Positions 59,439-64,000 of a DNA stretch of 64,000 nt are shown piece by piece. Location: the NCBI GenBank assembly GCA_020912385.1, contig CP087207.1:3348001-3412000 (forward strand), given 5' to 3'. Each line of letters starts with the position of its first letter. Within the stretch, counting starts at the first letter, position 1. This DNA comes from Neofusicoccum parvum. Taxonomy: Eukaryota; Ascomycota; Dothideomycetes; Botryosphaeriales; Botryosphaeriaceae. The position numbers and the translations under genes are program-made. The notes under the pieces were generated by a model that saw only the letters and a list, made by a program, of their open reading frames with translations, did no database searches and was not told the DNA's origin.

Positions 59439-61278
59439 GGGTGATGTGACGAATGGGTTGGTGGCTGGTCAATGTGAGGGAGCGCGCTTTTGGGGAGGCA
59501 GACGCGGGGGTGGAGCGGGAGACGCGACGCGAGATGTGATCCTTGTCGAGCGGCGGGGTTGTGTTGGAGACCGCTGGGGCGATGCCGCCTTTATGCCTGA
59601 TGCCTTCCGCTTCGCATTTTCTTCCTCCGGCTTCGCGAGGTGGGCGCAATGGGCTTCTCGCGGCTGGGGTTGAAGGCCTGGGGAACATGGAGATGCCGCA
59701 CTGTGACGTCATTTATGTCTGCGGAGGTGAGACGTCTCTTCCGATTCTATCAACGGTCAAGAGAATTGAAACACTCACTCCTCGAAGCACATCATCAATT
59801 GCTTGCTGTGCAAAGACTTCCGCAGGTTGCAGCATCCACAGCGGCTCGAATTCGAACGCCAGGGCTGAAACGACGTGTGGGGGCTTTTAGGGACCACCGG
59901 GGTGACCTCAAGCGACTATTTTGGCCAGCGGAAATACCTCTGTACCCAAGCTACGTTTTTCGCGTCTCAAAGATTGTTTGGACGGCAGCAATTGCGCTGG
60001 CGTGGGTGCATTTGAGTTTCGCGTTTCAGGAAGGCGCGTTGGTGCAGCGTTCGGTGGCTGAGAAACACTCGAGCTCCCTGAGCTTTTCACCAACCTCAAA
60101 ATGCCACCACATCCAATAGGGTCATTACCTTTCCGTTTCCTTCAGGTAATTCGCGTCGTGCAAATCTCTATTTCCCGTTTCACACTCCACCCTGACACAG
60201 TGAACCCCCCACAATCCCCTTCACCGTTATTTCTTTAGACCCACAAACACATGACACACGAGTCACAGCGATTAGGGAAGCAAGCTCTTCGTTCATTGCA
60301 GATCCGAACTTGGAGACTCGGGTTTACGCAATGATTCACTATCACCGAGGCGAAGACTTGTCCGAGCGCAAGTTCCTTACTTTATATCCCAATTCAGCTA
60401 CTGCATACCTGCATCACTATTCAAGCTGAGGGCCACCACTTCAGATCACTATGCTTAGCTCAATACATCGGCTGGGTCTCTCTCAGCTCCATAAGTCATA
60501 GAGTCGGACTTACCTGGCACCGGAAGTGACGGCATTTGATCTGTGAGGAGCGTGAGAACATCAACTCGGGCAGGAGGCTGTATTTTTGTGCATCAGATGG
60601 TACCAGATCTAGGTAAATATAGCGGGAGAAGCTGATATGAACTTTATTTAACACCGGATACAAGAGTACAGCATCCAGCTCACCAAACCTATCCGGATGA
60701 AGGCTTCAACTCCTCCATGTGGGGGTTACATATCCGCTCCTACTACTTCACCCACCATATTCTAATATCCCAATGCGAGGTATAGTCTCATCCGCGCTTA
60801 CTATTGCTTTATCATGTACAACAGCGAGCTTGGCTCTCATCAAACACATACAACGCAGTTCTTGGCCCGCACATGGCTGCAACCCAACGAAGCCAGCCAT
60901 CGTGGACTTCCCAATTGGTAAGAAAGTTGATTGCCCACGTTCGGATGTTACGAAGTTAGGCAGGATAGACGTATGAAAAGTACAGCAGTGACAGAAACGT
61001 ATGAGTTGGATTGATTCGACTCTAATATTGACCTGTCCGCCCAAAGTGGTCTCCTTCGCGGTCCAGCTTCACTTCAACACCAACAATACCATTCACTTCC
61101 ACTGCTTCCTATTGTCTATTGTGTTAATTGTCAGAATTCTTGTTTCACTACATCGTGCTCTTATAAATCTTTAGTGTTCTGCCCTCCGTACACAGCACCT
61201 TCGTAGCCTTTTCAAAGCCTTTTCGAAGCTCCAACCAACACCACCTGAACACTCAATATTTGAGTCAAAACTACCACC
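59439..61278. other. 1.84-kb intergenic, divergent promoters
   Basis: Promoter regions of the Nudix gene and of the small membrane protein. A short inverted-repeat-related motif (CTATCCGGATGAAGGCTTCA) lies at about 60690-60710. No coding or RNA gene was recognised. Confidence 0.5.
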
Positions 61279-62043
61279 ATGAGCAACTTTCTCCTCATTC
61301 TCTGGGTGCTGGTCGCCCACTACACCTACGGCACCGTCCTCCTCCTCTCCAAACTCTCGGCGGAGGTCCTCGCGGTCCTCCTCGAGCACGCCGCCGACCT
61401 CGTTCTCCGCTTCGTCTTCGGTTTCCTCTTCGGAGGCAAGCTCTTCCTGGCCCTCCTCCCCGGCCTCTACCGTCATCTCCGCGCGCTGTAAGCTCACCTC
61501 ACCCTACCTTCAATATTTTGCCCGTCACTGACAACCCACCCCAGCTTCTGGCTCGCCATCTGGGCAGCCACCCACACCCTCGACGCCCTCACCACCCACC
61601 TCTGGCGCCTCACCACCATGAGCGCCGCGGAGCGCGCCGTAAGCCCCCCCACCCCACCCCCTCTCCCCAAACCCCTACTAACCACCCCCTCGCAGCACTG
61701 GTCCCGCATCGCCGCCGCCAACGCCTCCGAGCGGCGCCTCACCGCGCAGGACGTCCGCGCCAACGGGCCCTACAGCCAACGCCGCCTGCCGCCACCCCGT
61801 CCCGTCCTCTCGCCGCTCCTCCCCGCCGCGCCGCCGCCGCCGCCCTTCCTCTTCGCTCCGCCGCCCCCCTACCGCGAGGAAGACGGCTTCCTCCACGCGC
61901 TGCGCCGCCGCCAGCGCCAGCAGCGCGCCGCCCTGGCCCTCGCCGCCCTCCGCCGCCGCACCGACCCGCTCGGCCACGCGCTCGGCCTCCACGACCGCGA
62001 CGCCGCGCGCCGTGCGGGAGGCGTGCGGGAGGTGTTTTCCTGA
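61279..62043 (+). CDS. Small membrane protein with proline-rich C-terminus
   Basis: Exons 61279-61487, 61545-61638 and 61696-62043 (two 57-bp GT-AG introns, phases kept) give 216 residues. The N-terminus MSNFLLILWVLVAHYTYGTVLLL is a membrane helix or signal anchor, followed by a second hydrophobic stretch (VLRFVFGFLFGGKLFLALLPGLY) and a third formed across the first junction (ALFWLAIWAATHTLDALTTHLW). The rest is Arg/Ala/Pro-rich, with a Pro-rich segment at about 128-147 (including LLPAAPPPPPFLFAPPPP) and an Arg/Gln/Ala helix. I do not recognise a family. The second intron is stop-free and a multiple of three, so its retention would add 19 residues. Splice signals and change of character at the junctions make it a likely real gene. 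Confidence 0.65.
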
Positions 62044-64000
62044 GCTCGGGTGCTGGGTTGCGTCGCTTGTTTCCTTGCTCGTTCTTGCTCGGGTGTCTGT
62101 AGCTGCCGACGATGGCTGGGCGCGCTCTTCCTCGCTGCCGCCGTCCGCTCGCTGCCTGAATCGCTGGTTCGAGGAGGGTGGGAGCGGGCGGTGGTGGTGG
62201 GGTTGGGTGTGCCGGCTGAGGTGTGCGTCTTGCGGAGGGGGGTTTCTGGGGGTTTGGCTTTCTTGTCGGTGAGGGGTTTGGGGGTGTTGCGTTGCTTGCT
62301 GGCGGAGTCTGTTTTTTTCACTTTTTTTTTTTTCAGGGTTGAGTTGACGGGCACGAAAAGTTTGTGTTTTTGGTTCTAAGTTTATAGTTCTTCTTGTGCG
62401 GTCCTTCGGCAGGGACACTGATGACGAATGGACCGCTGCTTCTTCTTGCCTCCATTTACTTAGCATCGAGGCCGGTTTCGACAGTGAATTCCTCGTCTTG
62501 GTCCTTCGACACCATAAACGGCTATCACGAAGATATTTAACAGGAACTCATAGCTGCATGAAACTTCGGCGAATGCGCTATGCTGCTGTGGAATGTTGAA
62601 GACCGCAGTCACGATCTTCACATATGAAGTGTGAAGAGATAAACATGGAAGCCGAAGACATTTGTTCTGCGCCGGAGGTGTCAGATGTTGGTTGTCATTT
62701 CGGCACAACACGACGTCTAAGTTCGATTGAAGCAATTTATACGTGGCCGGTTTGCGGGACAGTTTAACAATTTCACATCTGTGCAGTTGAAGTACTCGTC
62801 CGGATGGAAACGTGGGTGAAGGAAGCGCCAAACCCATCCGGACGAATGCTTCAACTGCCCATGAAGGTATGGATACATTGCAATACGCAATCAAGTCTTC
62901 GCCGCCACGAGCACCTTCCGCTCCGCCCTTACGCCATTCTCTGCACCCGTTACACACACAACCCTTTCGGCACCGACATCATCCACGATCACAGCTACAT
63001 CACCCTTCTCACCCGTCTTTCCGAAAGACAGGGCGGGAAGGGCAGCAGACAAATCGCGGGAAGGGAGCTCCGGAAGATGGTGGTGTGATGCGCACAACGC
63101 CTTGAAACCCGTGACTTGGCGTCGACCAAGGCCGACGTCGCAATTCTTCTACCCACGCACGAGCCACTTCTCCATCGAGAAATCTACGTACCTACCCTCT
63201 AAATTCCTTGCGCACGTCCACGAGACAAAGGCTCTTCCCCCATCATTCCTCGCCTGCATTCCGCCAAATATCGGCGCAACGTGTCCAACAAAGCCCTGAG
63301 AGCACGCATGAAGAACGGCCAACGTCACCGTTTCGAAATGTTGCACCAAGAAAAGGGTCGAAGGGGATCGAGGCCGCCGTAAGGCTGGTTTCCCAAGGAA
63401 TGCGGGTTCGGTCGGGAGGTCTGAGGTCTGAGACAAGCCCCCTCCAACGCTCATCAGGACGTGTTTTCCGCCCGCACGCCCTGCGAAGAAGGGGGGCTGT
63501 GCTTCATGCGTGACGCGACGTGCGCGCGCAAGGCCGTGAAGAACGTGAAATGCGCGGGCGCACGGGTGTCCTGGGCAACAGCAAATCGTCACAAACCAAG
63601 CGCCGATGACCTCTCCACGAAGACGAACAGCAAGGGCAGAAGGACGGAAGGGCGAGCGTGATGAGGAGAGGCCGTCGGTGGTGAGGCAGAGTTGGTTTGA
63701 CGTTGGCGGCGGCCGGGCCAAGCTCCTGTGCTCCGGCTGCGCTAGCGCCCGATCGGGAGCATCCGCGTGCTGCGCCTGGTCAGCCATCACTGTCCGTCCT
63801 CCCTCTCTCCATGAGTGTTGCCACTGTCTGCAAAGGGGAAAACTGCAGCACTGCAGATAACTTTGCTTTCCGTATCTGTGATAGCGGAGGAAATAGCTTA
63901 TCGCGGCAGCACTATAGCGTGCAGTACTGTACAGCGGGGTGGGCAGTACAAGCAACGCCCGTGCCTTGCATACAGCATGCACCGCCTCACAGCAGCAGCA
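62044..64000. other. Terminal 2-kb region without a gene
   Basis: Only 3' flank and unassigned sequence. It contains the small inverted-repeat element at 62783-62858. The open frame on the minus strand from 63982 to 63149 has no protein-like features. Confidence 0.5.
62783..62858. repeat. 25-bp inverted repeat, MITE-like element
   Basis: Arms 62783-62807 and 62834-62858 are reverse complements at 23 of 25 positions, starting GCAGTTGAAG and ending TCGTCCGGATGG, with a 26-bp spacer. Related single copies lie near 58431, 60690-60710 and possibly 50697. No clear target-site duplication was found. Confidence 0.7.

Noticed and set aside
58431..60710. Possible 2.3-kb transposon bounded by the GTTGAAG motif and its inverse, containing the Nudix gene
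   Set aside because: The end copies match only partly, no transposase is present, and the Nudix gene has an ordinary intron and fungal family sequence; the motif copies are better treated as separate short repeats.
63149..63982. 277-codon minus-strand frame near the window end
   Set aside because: No domain or splice context; composition looks random. A gene continuing past the window cannot be excluded.
1..64000. tRNA, 5S rRNA, CRISPR array, or phage and defence systems
   Set aside because: Looked for A/B-box and T-loop patterns and regular repeats by eye and found none; the window is eukaryotic, so bacterial systems are not expected. A tRNA or ncRNA scan with software could still find something missed here.

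Overview
This is a filamentous ascomycete nuclear contig, probably Dothideomycetes and perhaps Botryosphaeriales; the order is inferred only from overall character. The evidence is many short GT-AG introns of about 50-115 bp with fungal branch sites, fungal-only orthologues (AKR1, PFF1, CLU1, HUT1, a Rua1-type regulator), GC-rich coding DNA, and genes on both strands without operons. I see no tRNA, rRNA, intact transposon, CRISPR array or biosynthetic gene cluster. All exon junctions below were worked out by hand from splice signals, reading phase and protein continuity.

Layout: 1-25 kb is gene-dense. It holds the 3' part of AKR1, a conserved unknown protein, the vacuolar M28 protease PFF1, a frame-broken HNH-like gene, a divergent SDR dehydrogenase/MFS transporter pair, an 850-aa nuclear-looking unknown protein, a mitochondrial membrane P-loop ATPase divergent from CLU1 (both probably mitochondria-related), and a five-segment membrane protein. 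From 25.4 to 41.3 kb lies a large gene-poor stretch with a single gene, a Rua1-type transcription regulator, flanked by 9.3 kb and 4.4 kb with no believable gene. From 41.3 to 62 kb the density is normal again: a small secreted protein, HUT1, an acidic/glycine-rich unknown protein, a triple-KH RNA-binding protein, a zinc alcohol dehydrogenase, a Yippee protein, a DNAJC7-type TPR/J co-chaperone, a Nudix hydrolase and a small membrane protein with a proline-rich tail. The last 2 kb contains a small inverted-repeat element.

No gene set forms an evident pathway, apart from the divergent SDR/transporter pair, which probably shares a promoter and may handle one imported metabolite. The points most worth a second look are the HNH-like gene that changes frame next to an 18-bp perfect hairpin, a 50-bp cryptic intron that would give the J-protein a 200-residue basic repeat tail, two GC-AG introns, three stop-free introns that are multiples of three, a retained-intron form of the KH protein whose stop codon is the splice acceptor itself, the regulator's gene desert, a dispersed 25-bp inverted-repeat motif, and a change from C-rich to G-rich coding strand along several genes.
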